From Carboxydothermus hydrogenoformans Z-2901 (GTDB lineage: Bacteria > Bacillota > Z-2901 > Carboxydothermales > Carboxydothermaceae): a stretch of DNA of 64,000 nt. Both the position numbers and the translations under genes were made by a program. Under the pieces are notes generated by a model. It saw only the letters and a program-made list of their open reading frames with translations. It was not told the DNA's origin and ran no database searches. Numbering within the stretch: the first letter of the stretch is position 1; each line of letters starts with the position of its first letter. Positions 22,476-31,865 of the stretch are shown piece by piece. The stretch spans positions 1,586,001-1,650,000 of the forward strand of contig NC_007503.1 of the NCBI RefSeq assembly GCF_000012865.1, in the 5' to 3' direction.

Positions 22476-23315
22476 TTAAAGAAGTTTTAATAAATCTTCT
22501 AAAGAATACTGCCTGGAAAATAAGTCCCAGACCTCTCCATCTTTTTTAAGTCGATGAGGAATAGTTTTAATGTTAAAGTCCAGGGGATTAATCTTACCGC
22601 TCTTTATTTCTTCCCAGGTAAGAGGTGTGGAAACCCCCGCTCCGGCAAAAGCTCGAATACTATAGGGCAAAATAATCGTTTTACCGTAGCGATTGTGGCT
22701 GTAATCCAGGTGGACTTTTCCTTCCCTTTCAGCCCGGTAATCCTGCAGGGAAACCCTTTGCGGGTGAGCTTTTTCCACCAGACTTCCGATAAATTTAGCA
22801 ATGCTAACCAGAGTTTCGTTTTTATAACGCGGAACCACCGGTACTAAAATATGCAAGCCCATTAATCCAGAAGTCTTCGGATAACCCTCCAATCCATACG
22901 AATTAAGGACTTCCCGAATTAATAGGGCAACTTCCACACACTCCTGAAATCCGGAAGGAGGAAAAGGATCAAGGTCAAAAAGCAACAAATCGGGAAATCT
23001 TTCCTGCCCGGCTTTTGCTAAAAGGCCGTGCATTTCAATGCAACCCTGCTCAATTAGCCACTTCAAAGTAGGAAAATCTTCGACCAATAAACTGGTTTTT
23101 TCATTAATTCTTTTTTCATAATAAACCAAAGCAGCAGGAGCATGGGCAAGTTTTCCCCGCACGTAATAACTTTCCCTGCCAACCCCTTCGGGATAAAATT
23201 TGACAAAAAAGGGCCGTCCCTGCATGTACGGCCGTAAATATTCCCAGGTTTTACTGTAATAAGCAATAATTTCATCAAGATAAATTCCTTCGGGATAAAC
23301 TAAGTCTCTTACCAC
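22476..23315 (-). CDS. Stand-alone LigD-type primase-polymerase (PolDom)
   Basis: A 279-residue archaeo-eukaryotic primase-superfamily polymerase resembling the polymerase domain of bacterial NHEJ ligase LigD. The metal-binding DLDP motif is in LLLFDLDPFPP near residue 132. A TSGLMGLHILVPV block near residue 168 and the DYSHNRYGKTIILPYS block near 218 are also characteristic. There is no ligase or phosphoesterase domain and no Ku gene in this window; a split NHEJ system would have these elsewhere. It may add nucleotides during end repair. Confidence 0.88.
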   Translation of the reverse strand: MVRDLVYPEGIYLDEIIAYYSKTWEYLRPYMQGRPFFVKFYPEGVGRESYYVRGKLAHAPAALVYYEKRINEKTSLLVEDFPTLKWLIEQGCIEMHGLLAKAGQERFPDLLLFDLDPFPPSGFQECVEVALLIREVLNSYGLEGYPKTSGLMGLHILVPVVPRYKNETLVSIAKFIGSLVEKAHPQRVSLQDYRAEREGKVHLDYSHNRYGKTIILPYSIRAFAGAGVSTPLTWEEIKSGKINPLDFNIKTIPHRLKKDGEVWDLFSRQYSLEDLLKLL

Positions 23316-23368
23316 GATCCCACCTTCTTTTTTTGTATAATTTACCCGGAAAACTAATGATAATACAA

Positions 23369-23398
23369 AAAATCGTGCAGCTCAAGCCACACGATTTT
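23369..23398 (-). terminator. Terminator after the nitroreductase gene
   Basis: A 9-bp stem (AAAATCGTG with CACGATTTT, 12-nt loop) runs into TTTTTTG on the minus strand, just after the nitroreductase stop. It separates that unit from the LigD-type polymerase gene. Confidence 0.85.
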
Positions 23399-23409
23399 GC
23401 AGGTAGTTA

Positions 23410-24021
23410 CTAAAAGCCAATAAATTGTATTTTCCCGGTTTTTCTCGGCGGCACCGGAGGATTTTGATCGGGATACCCCAGTACCACCGCACACACAAAT
23501 TCCTTATCGGTAACCCCCAAAAAGCGATCAATCTCATCGGCCACATACCTGGGGCCGGTCATCCAGCACGTCCCCAGCCCTCGTTCATAAGCCAAAAGCA
23601 TTAAATTTTCCACCAGGGCCGAGACGCTCATGATGGCTTCGATCCTATTTTCTTCATTATAATGGCGTTCATAACCACTCATTAGATGGTTAACTGAAAA
23701 TTCGTATTTGGGAATGTAAAACAAAATAATTACCGGCGCGTCACCAACATTTTCAAAAAACTGCAGGGTAATTTTTACAATCTTTTCCGGAAAAAGTTCT
23801 TCTAATTTTGGTTTAATGTGCTTACCTGATTCAGCAATAAGCCTGGCAAGCTCATCCCGCTTTTCCCCACCAACCACGTAAATTTCCCAGGGCTGGCGGT
23901 TTTTCCCGGAAGGCGCCCAGAGTGCCGCTTCTAAAAGCTCTTCCACCACTTCCCGCGGCACCGGGTCTTTTTTAAACTTTCTAATACTTCTTCTCCCCTT
24001 TAAAATTTCTTTTAACTCCAT
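23410..24021 (-). CDS. Nitroreductase family protein
   Basis: A 203-residue FMN-dependent oxidoreductase fold. The N-terminal RRSIRKFKKDPVPREVVEELLEAALWAPSGKNRQPWEIYVV stretch is the FMN-binding signature. Near the C-terminus, GLGTCWMTGPRYVADEI and AVVLGYPDQNPPVPPRK are family blocks. It would act as an NAD(P)H-linked reductase; the substrate is unknown. Upstream lie two other redox-linked genes. Confidence 0.92.
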   Translation of the reverse strand: MELKEILKGRRSIRKFKKDPVPREVVEELLEAALWAPSGKNRQPWEIYVVGGEKRDELARLIAESGKHIKPKLEELFPEKIVKITLQFFENVGDAPVIILFYIPKYEFSVNHLMSGYERHYNEENRIEAIMSVSALVENLMLLAYERGLGTCWMTGPRYVADEIDRFLGVTDKEFVCAVVLGYPDQNPPVPPRKTGKIQFIGF

Positions 24022-24058
24022 CTTCCCCCTCCTTAAAAATTCCGGACTAAATCCGGAT

Positions 24059-24856
24059 TTAGTTCCTTATACGGTCGCAGGGCACATCGCAGGGACAGTT
24101 TCTCTTGCTATCTTTCAGCGCCGGTTCTCCTTTAATGGTTTTAATCAAGCTTAATAATTCTACTACCTCATCCTCATTTCCTTCTACAATAAACGTTTTT
24201 CCCCCTTCGGCTCCCCCTATGCCACCGCTACCTACTACCACAACCTCAATGTTGGGAAATAAAAGCTTTAAAGCAGATATTTCGGTAAAAATTTCCCCAT
24301 CACCAATGACGGTATAACCGAATTTTTGCCCTAAAGCTTTATCAATTGTATAAATTCCTGTTAATTCGGCTGCTTTCCGCACCGAAGGCACCATTTTCTC
24401 CAAACCAACGGGAATAATAAGCCGTATCCCCCGGGCGCGAATAAGCGGGTATGCCCGGCCTATGGTCCCTCCCCGGGAATCGGAAGTAATGATTCCGGCA
24501 AATCCTTCCGCATCGATAGCATTGGCACCTTTTAAAAACACATCATCCCGTCCCATTTTTTCGAGGGCATCCTGCCAGCTAAGCTCTGATACCTGGCCCC
24601 GTTCCAGCACCACCGGTGGAATTCTTCGACCCGGGTCGGTTACGCACTGTCCTTTGGGCGTTATTACCCCCGCCGTATACCACTCCCGTTCAATTTCCCT
24701 ACCGGTTAATTCTTCCACGATATAACCATTAGTTGTTCCTCCGGCAATCACCACAATCCCTTCCTTAAAAGCTTTTGCTACCGCCGGATGTTTTTTAATA
24801 CCTTTTGCAATCAACCTCTTCCCTTCAGCCACCGTTAAGGAAAAAGCAGCTCTCAT
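24059..24856 (-). CDS. Uncharacterised protein with a cysteine-rich C-terminal tail
   Basis: A 265-residue protein I cannot assign. It has Rossmann-like glycine-rich stretches (VIAGGTTNGYIVEELTG near residue 36; VVVVGSGGIGGAEGGKTF near 207) and an internal ITSDSRGGTIGRAYP motif. The last 15 residues contain CPCDVPC, with three cysteines that could bind a metal or Fe-S cluster. There is no signal peptide. It begins one base after the stop of the flavoprotein gene, so the two are probably functionally linked. A nucleotide- or cofactor-binding role is inference. Confidence 0.8.
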   Translation of the reverse strand: MRAAFSLTVAEGKRLIAKGIKKHPAVAKAFKEGIVVIAGGTTNGYIVEELTGREIEREWYTAGVITPKGQCVTDPGRRIPPVVLERGQVSELSWQDALEKMGRDDVFLKGANAIDAEGFAGIITSDSRGGTIGRAYPLIRARGIRLIIPVGLEKMVPSVRKAAELTGIYTIDKALGQKFGYTVIGDGEIFTEISALKLLFPNIEVVVVGSGGIGGAEGGKTFIVEGNEDEVVELLSLIKTIKGEPALKDSKRNCPCDVPCDRIRN

Positions 24857-25441
24857 TTAGCTCACCCCCATTTGATTAATAGCTTCCAGAATCCGGTTAA
24901 AATTATTGGGATCTTTTTTAATTTCGCCCTTTTCTTCCAAGTTTTTAAATCCAACAATCCTAAACTCCTCAACTTCTAAAACATTATTTAAGTACTTCAA
25001 GGTAATCTCCGCCCCGGTAAATACGGTGTTAAAATTAGTACCGGCGGTCAGTAAATACAGGCCTTTTCGCCTTTTTTGCTGCATTTCTGACTGCTTTAAA
25101 AGGTACTTTTGCGCCCAGTAAGGCTGCAACCGGTCTATTATAGCTTTGGCCTGAGCGCAAAGCCCCATGGCATAAATTGGAGATGCTATAACCAAGTAAT
25201 TAATTTGCGGAAGTAACTCATAAATTTCTGCCATGTCATCCTTTTGCACGCATCGGCCGTCCCGGCTGCATAAATTACACCCAAGGCAAGGATTGATTTT
25301 TTTGCGGGAAGTGTTTAAGAAAACTCCATCTCCTTTAGCCTTTAAGAGGGTTTCCACATACCGGGCAGCAGTATCGCTATTGCCACCTATCCGTGGACTG
25401 GTAGAAAGAATTAAATACTTAAGGGAGTTCGCCACGGCCAT
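24857..25441 (-). CDS. NADPH-dependent FMN reductase / iron-sulfur flavoprotein-like protein
   Basis: A 194-residue flavodoxin-like protein. The FMN phosphate loop is STSPRIGGNSD near residue 13. It carries a CLGCNLCSRDGRC cysteine cluster near residue 52, as in iron-sulfur flavoproteins, so it may bind a [4Fe-4S] cluster and pass electrons from ferredoxin. The IASPIYAMGLCAQAKAIIDR block is typical. It overlaps the 35-codon ORF upstream and is followed directly by the cysteine-tailed unknown gene. Confidence 0.85.
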   Translation of the reverse strand: MAVANSLKYLILSTSPRIGGNSDTAARYVETLLKAKGDGVFLNTSRKKINPCLGCNLCSRDGRCVQKDDMAEIYELLPQINYLVIASPIYAMGLCAQAKAIIDRLQPYWAQKYLLKQSEMQQKRRKGLYLLTAGTNFNTVFTGAEITLKYLNNVLEVEEFRIVGFKNLEEKGEIKKDPNNFNRILEAINQMGVS

Positions 25442-25526
25442 CTCCCTTCTTTTCGCTCACCACATAGTAATTTTCACAAATTTCCAGGGGACGTCTTTTT
25501 ACCCGAAAAACCCTCTTTTTCCTCAA
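25419..25526 (-). CDS. Candidate small basic protein, 35 residues, between selB and the flavoprotein gene
   Basis: A short ORF not noted otherwise: TTG start, 2 nt after the selB stop, with GAGGAGG at correct spacing inside the selB end. The product is very basic at its start (RKKRVFRVKRR) and has one cysteine. It overlaps the flavoprotein start by 23 nt. I do not recognise it. It could be a real coupled peptide or only a translational relay that carries ribosomes to the next gene. Confidence 0.4.
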   Translation of the reverse strand: MRKKRVFRVKRRPLEICENYYVVSEKKGDGRGELP

Positions 25527-25528
25527 TT

Positions 25529-27436
25529 CTATTCCCTCCTCGCTAAAACCCTCTTATCTCCAACACGCCGGGTAATTTTTAGCTGGTCTAAAGTTTCTAA
25601 TAACGGCAAAGCGTATTTACGGGAAATACCAAGGAGTTCTCGCACATCGGCAATTACAATTTCTTTTTTTTCTAATAAAAGCTTTTTAATTTTGGCCATA
25701 GCCTCTTCAAAATGTTCGCGGGCTAAATATATTTCTTCGTCAATCTTAATTAATTCCCCTTGCTCCACAAGATAATTTATTAACTCCAGCGCCAAATCTT
25801 CTTTGAGGTTAAAGCCCGGTAAAACAGCACTAAGATTTTCCGGCATCAGGGAAGCTTTTTTAAAGTAGTTTAAAATATTCTCCTTGGCTTTTTCCAGTTC
25901 CGCTGTTAATCTCGGTACGTAATCAATTAAAGCTACTTTATTTCCGCTTACCTTTAATTCTTTTTTCTCTTCGGCAATTTCCAGAAAAGAAGTAAACTCT
26001 CTTAACGAAAACTCATTAAAAAGTTTACTCTTCAGTTCGTCTTTAGAAACCCCTGCTCTAAGAGGATATTGGTGATGATAACTCTGTAAAAACTCTTTTG
26101 TTTTAGCTAAAATTTTAGCATAATTATCCGCCGCAAAGTACAGTTTTTCCCCCGAGCGGTAAACTTTATTGGCGGCAATTAGCTGATTTAAGCTCTCTTC
26201 GACCACCCTCGCCGCCAACGTAGTTTTTTGTTCAATTACCTTTTGTTCTAAGGGTTTTAAGCTATTTAAAAGAACGTTTAAAACTAAGGCAGAAGGTTCC
26301 CCTTTTTCTTTAACCTTCAAGCTTTCCATTACGTCCTCGCGAAAACGCTTGTATTTCCTTGCCGGGTAAGGGTCCAGGATCTCTCCACCACCAATAGTTA
26401 CCATAGGCGAATAGGAGCGAATGATAAACCGGTCAAAGCGGTCGGCTACTACCGGCTCCTCTAACATGAGCTGGGCATAAGTTTCCCCTCCCGGCTCTAA
26501 TTCTTCCCGGTCTAAAAGCAGTACCCTTCCCAGCCGTTCCGCCGTTCCCAGGTAAAAACGTATCTGCTGTCGGTGGCGAACGGGCTTTTCTTGCGAAGCA
26601 AGAACCGTAAACTTAACGTCAAGCAACCGGGTGGGTTTTAATACGCCAATGGTAACAACCCAATCTCCCCGTTCAATATCTTTTACCTCTACATCCGCTA
26701 AATTGATCGCCACCCTCTGCCCGGCAAAAGCCCTTTCCACTTTTTGCCCGTGGACCTGCAGGTTTCTAATCTTTTTGGTAAGCCCGCGGGGGAGAATTTC
26801 TACCGTTTCGCCCACCGCAAGTTCCCCCGACCAGAGGGTACCGGTAACGACCGTTCCAAATCCCGCTATGGTAAAAACCCGGTCAATAGGAAGCCGGGCA
26901 TAGTGCGACCGGGATTTTTCCTCGACCTCTTCCGCGACCCGGTCAATTTCCGCAAGTAAAGTAGAAATCCCTTCACCGGTAATTGATGATACGGGGATAA
27001 TGGGAGCCTTTTCGAGAAAACTTCCTTTGACAAATTCTTTGATATCTTCAATTACAAGATTTAACCAGTCTTCATCCACTAAATCTTTCTTCGTTACTAC
27101 CACGATACCTTTTTTTATCTGTAAAAGCTTTAAAATATCCATATGCTCCCGGGTTTGGGGCATAATACCCTCATCGGCAGCAATAACTAAAAGCACCATG
27201 TCAAACCCCATAACCCCGGCCAGCATATTTTTAATAAACCGCTCATGCCCCGGAACATCAACAATCCCGGCTTTTTTCCCCGAAGGGAGCGTCAGGTGAG
27301 CAAAACCAAGTTCGATGGAAATTCCCCGTTTTTTCTCTTCCTTTAAGCGGTCGGTATCAATTCCCGTAAGCCTTTTTATCAGTTCCGTTTTTCCGTGGTC
27401 TACATGGCCAGCGGTTCCAATGATGAAGTATTTCAT
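25529..27436 (-). CDS. selB: Selenocysteine-specific elongation factor SelB
   Basis: A 635-residue GTPase that brings Sec-tRNA to UGA codons. The P-loop GHVDHGKT is at residues 10-17, the DVPGHERF switch near 61 and the TKKDL base motif near 117. EF-Tu-like domains 2 and 3 follow. The C-terminal ~200 residues form the winged-helix repeats that bind the SECIS hairpin. It overlaps the selA stop by 4 nt. The pair shows that the organism makes selenoproteins; I see no selC tRNA in this window. Confidence 0.96.
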   Translation of the reverse strand: MKYFIIGTAGHVDHGKTELIKRLTGIDTDRLKEEKKRGISIELGFAHLTLPSGKKAGIVDVPGHERFIKNMLAGVMGFDMVLLVIAADEGIMPQTREHMDILKLLQIKKGIVVVTKKDLVDEDWLNLVIEDIKEFVKGSFLEKAPIIPVSSITGEGISTLLAEIDRVAEEVEEKSRSHYARLPIDRVFTIAGFGTVVTGTLWSGELAVGETVEILPRGLTKKIRNLQVHGQKVERAFAGQRVAINLADVEVKDIERGDWVVTIGVLKPTRLLDVKFTVLASQEKPVRHRQQIRFYLGTAERLGRVLLLDREELEPGGETYAQLMLEEPVVADRFDRFIIRSYSPMVTIGGGEILDPYPARKYKRFREDVMESLKVKEKGEPSALVLNVLLNSLKPLEQKVIEQKTTLAARVVEESLNQLIAANKVYRSGEKLYFAADNYAKILAKTKEFLQSYHHQYPLRAGVSKDELKSKLFNEFSLREFTSFLEIAEEKKELKVSGNKVALIDYVPRLTAELEKAKENILNYFKKASLMPENLSAVLPGFNLKEDLALELINYLVEQGELIKIDEEIYLAREHFEEAMAKIKKLLLEKKEIVIADVRELLGISRKYALPLLETLDQLKITRRVGDKRVLARRE

Positions 27437-28833
27437 TGCCGGTCACCCACCAGATGTTTTTCCAGTAAGCGTTTGCAGTAATCTATTTCTTCCTCCAATA
27501 CCGTCCTTAAATCGATAATAAATTTTTCTTCCTCAATTCTTCCCAAAAGGGCAGGATTTTCCTCCCGTAAAGCTTTTGCCAGTTTTTCCACCGAAAGGTG
27601 ATGGGGGTTAATTTTTATCACATAAGAAGATAGGTAGGTTCCGGGAAAAGCTCCCCCACCTACTTCCGATTTGCCTTCATCCAGAGAAATTTCCGCAGGT
27701 AATTTGGCCCTTAAGAGTTTGCGATAAAGCTTTTGCGCCCGCTTTTTAATCTTTTCGGGCGGTTCGGTTAACATCCGTAATACCGGGATTTTCGAGAGAA
27801 AATCTCTTTCAAAGTAAAGCATTAAAGTTGCCTGCAAAGCTGCTACGGTCATTTTATCAATCCGAATAGCCCGGGTAAGAGGATGTTTTTTCATTTTGGC
27901 AACAAACTCTTTCTTGCCAGCAATAATCCCCGCTTGCGGGCCACCCAAAAGCTTATCTCCGGAAAAAGTAACTACATCCACCCCCGCCGCCAGAACTTCC
28001 TGCACCGTTGGTTCGTACGGTAATCCGTAAGAGGTTAAATCCACCAAACTGCCGCTTCCCAAGTCCCACATTACCGGAATTCCCTTTTCTTTTCCAAGCT
28101 TCACCAAATCGGCAATTTCCACCGATTCGGTAAAACCAATTATTTTGTAATTGCTGGTATGCACCCCTAATAAAAGGCCGGTGTTCTCGTTAATTGCCTT
28201 CCGGTAATCGTCAATCCGGGTTTTATTGGTGGTACCAACTTCTTTTAAAATTGCCCCGCTTCTTTCCATTATTTCCGGTATCCTAAAGGCTCCGCCGATT
28301 TCCACCAGTTGGCCCCGGGAAACTATCACCTCTTTCCCAAAAGCCATACTGCTTAAAGCTAATACCACCGCCGAAGCATTATTGTTCACCACCAGTGCAT
28401 CCTCGGCTCCGGTTAACTCACAGAGGTATTCCACCACGTGGTCGTAACGGGAGCCCCTTTTTCCGGTGGTTAAATCCAGCTCCAAGTTGCCGTAACTGCC
28501 CGAGACCTTACGTAAGGCTTCTACCGCCTCCGGGGCCAGAGGAGCCCGGCCCAGGTTGGTATGTAAAACCACACCGGTACCGTTGACCACCCGCCGGTAG
28601 GGAGGTAGAAAAAAGCTTTCAATCTTTCTTTGAGCTAAGTTAACAACCTCCTGAAATTCCAGCGGCTTTTGCCGCTGGCCAGAGACTATACCGGTTCTGA
28701 GCTCATCTAAAACCTCGCGCACTTTCCGGGTAATAATCTCCCGCTGATAACGGTTTAAATAGTCCTGAAGTTCCGGAGCTTTTAGAATCTCATCTACCTT
28801 GGGTATGGAGCGCAGTAATTTTTCCAATGCCAT
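27433..28833 (-). CDS. selA: L-seryl-tRNA(Sec) selenium transferase
   Basis: About 466 residues. A PLP enzyme that converts Ser-tRNA(Sec) to Sec-tRNA using selenophosphate. The PLP lysine lies in the [15 protein letters not shown] motif; the [16 protein letters not shown] block near residue 85 is also diagnostic. I chose the ATG at 28833, with GAGGAG 7 nt upstream, giving [17 protein letters not shown] as in other SelA proteins. It overlaps neither neighbour by more than a few bases: mqnC ends at 28838. Confidence 0.96.
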   Translation of the reverse strand: MALEKLLRSIPKVDEILKAPELQDYLNRYQREIITRKVREVLDELRTGIVSGQRQKPLEFQEVVNLAQRKIESFFLPPYRRVVNGTGVVLHTNLGRAPLAPEAVEALRKVSGSYGNLELDLTTGKRGSRYDHVVEYLCELTGAEDALVVNNNASAVVLALSSMAFGKEVIVSRGQLVEIGGAFRIPEIMERSGAILKEVGTTNKTRIDDYRKAINENTGLLLGVHTSNYKIIGFTESVEIADLVKLGKEKGIPVMWDLGSGSLVDLTSYGLPYEPTVQEVLAAGVDVVTFSGDKLLGGPQAGIIAGKKEFVAKMKKHPLTRAIRIDKMTVAALQATLMLYFERDFLSKIPVLRMLTEPPEKIKKRAQKLYRKLLRAKLPAEISLDEGKSEVGGGAFPGTYLSSYVIKINPHHLSVEKLAKALREENPALLGRIEEEKFIIDLRTVLEEEIDYCKRLLEKHLVGDRQ

Positions 28834-28837
28834 CGGC

Positions 28838-29914
28838 TCACTCCTCATAAACTTCCAAAATTTCGTAATGGGTGTTGCGTTTGGCCGGTATGAACCCTGC
28901 TTCCCGGATAGTTTTTATTATTTCGTTCATTGGTATGCGGTAGGTTACCCCCGCTGCCCGGACCACATTTTCCTCAAGCATAGTAGAGCCAAAATCGTTG
29001 GTTCCAAAATACAAAGCTAATTGCGCTATTTTGGCCCCTTGAGTAACCCAGGAAGCTTGAATGTTGGGAAAATTATCGAGATAAATCCGGGAAATAGCAA
29101 CCGTCTTTAAGTAGTCCATCCCTCCAGCTGGCAAAAGATGGGCTAATGCTGTATTGGCCGGCTGAAACGACCAGGGTATAAAAGCAGTAAATCCGCGGGT
29201 TTTATCCTGAAGCTGCCGCAAATTTTCCAGGTGAATAATCCTGTCTTCGTAATTTTCCACATGCCCGAACATCATCGTTGCTGTAGTCTTCATCCCCAGG
29301 CTATGGGCTGCTTCCATCACTTCCAGCCATTCCGCCGCGGAAATTTTATTGGGACTAATTACCTTCCGCACCCGGTCGGATAATATTTCCGCTCCCCCTC
29401 CGGGTAAAGATTGCAGTCCGCTTTCTTTTAGTTGCTTTAAGACTTCAACCACGCTTAAGCCCTCTTTTTTAGCCAGGTACATAATTTCCGGCGGCGAAAG
29501 GGAATGGATTTGTACCGTTGGAAATCTTTTCTTTATCTGAGAAAACAAGTTTTTAAAGTACTCCAGCCCTAAATCGGGATGGGTCCCTCCCTGCATTAAT
29601 AACTGAGTTCCGCCCAGGTTAACCAGCTCTTCAATTTTGGCAAAGATTTCTTCTAAGGTCAGAACGTAACCTTCCGGATGACCGGGAGGACGATAAAAAG
29701 CACAAAATTTGCAGGCCGTCGAGCAGATATTGGTATAATTTACATTCCGGTCAACCACAAAAGTAACAATATTTTCCGGGTGATGACGGCGGCGGACAAG
29801 GTTGGCAAGTCGCCCCAAGTTGTACAAATCTCCCTGTTCAAACAGTAAAACTCCTTCGGCAAAAGTTATCCTTTCCCCCGCTTCTATTTTGGCGTAAATT
29901 TTTTTTACATCCAA
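28838..29914 (-). CDS. mqnC: Cyclic dehypoxanthinyl futalosine synthase (radical SAM)
   Basis: A radical SAM enzyme of the futalosine menaquinone pathway that cyclises dehypoxanthine futalosine. The cluster motif CSTACKFC is at residues 64-71 of the chosen start, in NYTNICSTACKFCAFYRPPG, which distinguishes MqnC from MqnE. I chose the TTG at 29914, with GGAGG 9 nt upstream in the mqnA end. A TTG at 29929 overlaps that SD and is less likely. It overlaps mqnA by 10 nt. Confidence 0.93.
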   Translation of the reverse strand: MDVKKIYAKIEAGERITFAEGVLLFEQGDLYNLGRLANLVRRRHHPENIVTFVVDRNVNYTNICSTACKFCAFYRPPGHPEGYVLTLEEIFAKIEELVNLGGTQLLMQGGTHPDLGLEYFKNLFSQIKKRFPTVQIHSLSPPEIMYLAKKEGLSVVEVLKQLKESGLQSLPGGGAEILSDRVRKVISPNKISAAEWLEVMEAAHSLGMKTTATMMFGHVENYEDRIIHLENLRQLQDKTRGFTAFIPWSFQPANTALAHLLPAGGMDYLKTVAISRIYLDNFPNIQASWVTQGAKIAQLALYFGTNDFGSTMLEENVVRAAGVTYRIPMNEIIKTIREAGFIPAKRNTHYEILEVYEE

Positions 29915-30750
29915 TCGTCTTCCCTCCAAATCTTAACCAAAACCCCTGCCGGCGCTTCGCCTATTTTAGAAGCCCGACGGTAAAACTCCAAAAGACCAGA
30001 AAACTCCCTCTCGGATAGTTCATGGGAAATAATTTTTAAATACCCGTCAATTTCCTCAGGAGTAAAAGGATATTTTTGGCTGCCAAATTCAACCATTTCT
30101 TGCCAGTGAGCATACGAGTAATTTTTAGCCTGAAAAAACAGTTCGGTTAACTTTTTAATTTTATGAGGCTCTTTCTGGCAGGTCTCCCGGTGGACCGCCC
30201 ACACCGCATAAACCATGGGTAGTCCGGTAAGTTTTTTAAAAGCTTCGCCTAAGTCCAACACCTCTAAATTTTGGGGCAAATGATAATAACCTGCTAAAGC
30301 TTTATCACCAATTAAAAGCACTCCGTCTAAATCGGTCTTGCGGTAAAATTCAATGTCCAAATTCATGGGTACGTATTGAGGGTCGGCTCCAAAAAGTTCT
30401 TTTAAGATTATTTTTAATAGTACTACCGATGTTGCCGACTCCCTGGTTACACCAACTTTTTTTATGTTTTGAAGCCTTCCGGAAAATTCCTGCCGGTAAA
30501 AAAACATCACGCTTAATACCGGGCCATCGGCGGCAATGGAAAGATCAGGTAAAATTAAAAGGTCTTGATAGTTTCTGGCGTACTCAATGGAGGAAATGGG
30601 AGTTACATCTAACTGATGTTTTAAAAAAAGTTGATTTAACTCGGCCGGGGGACCTGAAAAAAGCTCAGCCTCCGCAAAACCATTTTTCTCAAAAGGATAA
30701 TATAAGGGTAAGCAGTTTAAGTAGCTTACCCGTCCAAGCCTTAATTTCAT
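29905..30750 (-). CDS. mqnA: Chorismate dehydratase
   Basis: A 281-residue periplasmic-binding-protein-like enzyme without a signal peptide. It makes 3-[(1-carboxyvinyl)oxy]benzoate from chorismate, the first step of the futalosine pathway. The N-terminal LRLGRVSYLNCLPLYYPFE and SSIEYARNYQDLLILPDLSIAADGPVLSV are hallmark blocks. It lies between mqnE (4-nt overlap) and mqnC, which fits its role. Confidence 0.93.
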   Translation of the reverse strand: MKLRLGRVSYLNCLPLYYPFEKNGFAEAELFSGPPAELNQLFLKHQLDVTPISSIEYARNYQDLLILPDLSIAADGPVLSVMFFYRQEFSGRLQNIKKVGVTRESATSVVLLKIILKELFGADPQYVPMNLDIEFYRKTDLDGVLLIGDKALAGYYHLPQNLEVLDLGEAFKKLTGLPMVYAVWAVHRETCQKEPHKIKKLTELFFQAKNYSYAHWQEMVEFGSQKYPFTPEEIDGYLKIISHELSEREFSGLLEFYRRASKIGEAPAGVLVKIWREDDWM

Positions 30751-31850
30751 TCAAAATCCTCCCGTACCACATTGTAAAGAGTATCTCTTTCTACCGGTTG
30801 TCTTCCCGCTTCCCGTATAAGGTGCAGGATTTCCTTTTTGGTCATGGCTTGAGAGGTGGTAGCCCCGGCAGCATGGGTAATCCGCTCTTCTACCACCGTA
30901 CCATCAATATCGTCCACTCCGAAGGAAAGGGAAATCTGAGCAAGTTTTGGTCCCACCATGATCCAGAAAGCTTTAATATGGTCAAAATTATCGAGCATTA
31001 AGCGGCTGATAGCTAACATTTTTAAGTCTTCTACGCCAGTAGTGAGGGTTTTAATTTCACCCTCTAACCCGGTGTTTTTAGGATGAAACGCCAAAGGAAT
31101 AAACGACATAAAACCGCCGGTTTCATCCTGAAGTTCTCTTAACTTAATTAAATGCATAAGTCTTTCTTCAACGGTTTCGATATGTCCGTAAAGCATGGTG
31201 GCATTACTTCTAAGCCCGAGTTTATGGGCGGTTCTCATGACTTCCAGCCAGCGTTCGCCGGAAATTTTTTTCTCGCAAATTTTCTTTCGCACCCTCTCGG
31301 AAAAAACTTCCGCACCCCCGCCGGGTAACGAACCCAGCCCGGCATTTTTTAAAATTGTCAGCACTTCCTCCAAAGACTTCCCGGAAATACGAGAAAAGTA
31401 GTCAATTTCCACCGCCGTAAAAGCCTGAATGTGCACTCCAGGTAGGGCTCTGGAAACCCTCTCCACCATCTCCACGTAAAAATCAAAAGGCAAATCGGGA
31501 TGAAGACCACCTACAATGTGAATTTCACTTATCCCATCATCTTTGGATTCTAAAGCCCGCGCTTCAATTTCGTCAAGGCTCATCTGGTAAGCTTCCGGAG
31601 AGTCTTTGTCCACCCCAAAAGCACAAAGTTTGCAGCGGTTAACGCAGATATTGGTGGGATTGATATGGCGGTTTACAATAAAATAAGCTTTATTGCCATT
31701 TTTTCTTTCCCGGACGATATTGGCAAGATAACCAATCCCTATAAGGTCGGAGGAATTAAAAAGGGTTAGCCCGTCTTCAAAGGAAAGCCGTTCACCCTTC
31801 TCCACTTTATCGTAAATTTTTTCTAAATTTTTATCGGCAAAAGCAAACAT
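30747..31850 (-). CDS. mqnE: Aminofutalosine synthase (radical SAM)
   Basis: A 367-residue radical SAM enzyme that joins the MqnA product with SAM-derived adenosine to make aminofutalosine. The cluster motif CVNRCKLC is at residues 69-76, in NPTNICVNRCKLCAFG, typical of MqnE. It is a paralogue of mqnC two genes away, sharing the HIVGGLHPDLPFDFY and SLPGGGAEVFSERVRKKI type blocks. It starts 15 nt after the UbiA-like gene. Confidence 0.93.
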   Translation of the reverse strand: MFAFADKNLEKIYDKVEKGERLSFEDGLTLFNSSDLIGIGYLANIVRERKNGNKAYFIVNRHINPTNICVNRCKLCAFGVDKDSPEAYQMSLDEIEARALESKDDGISEIHIVGGLHPDLPFDFYVEMVERVSRALPGVHIQAFTAVEIDYFSRISGKSLEEVLTILKNAGLGSLPGGGAEVFSERVRKKICEKKISGERWLEVMRTAHKLGLRSNATMLYGHIETVEERLMHLIKLRELQDETGGFMSFIPLAFHPKNTGLEGEIKTLTTGVEDLKMLAISRLMLDNFDHIKAFWIMVGPKLAQISLSFGVDDIDGTVVEERITHAAGATTSQAMTKKEILHLIREAGRQPVERDTLYNVVREDFE

Positions 31851-31865
31851 CCTTCCACTCCCTTT

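Noticed and set aside
25400-29000. selC (tRNA-Sec) next to selA/selB
   Set aside because: The genes overlap or abut, and no free interval is long enough for a tRNA of about 95 nt.
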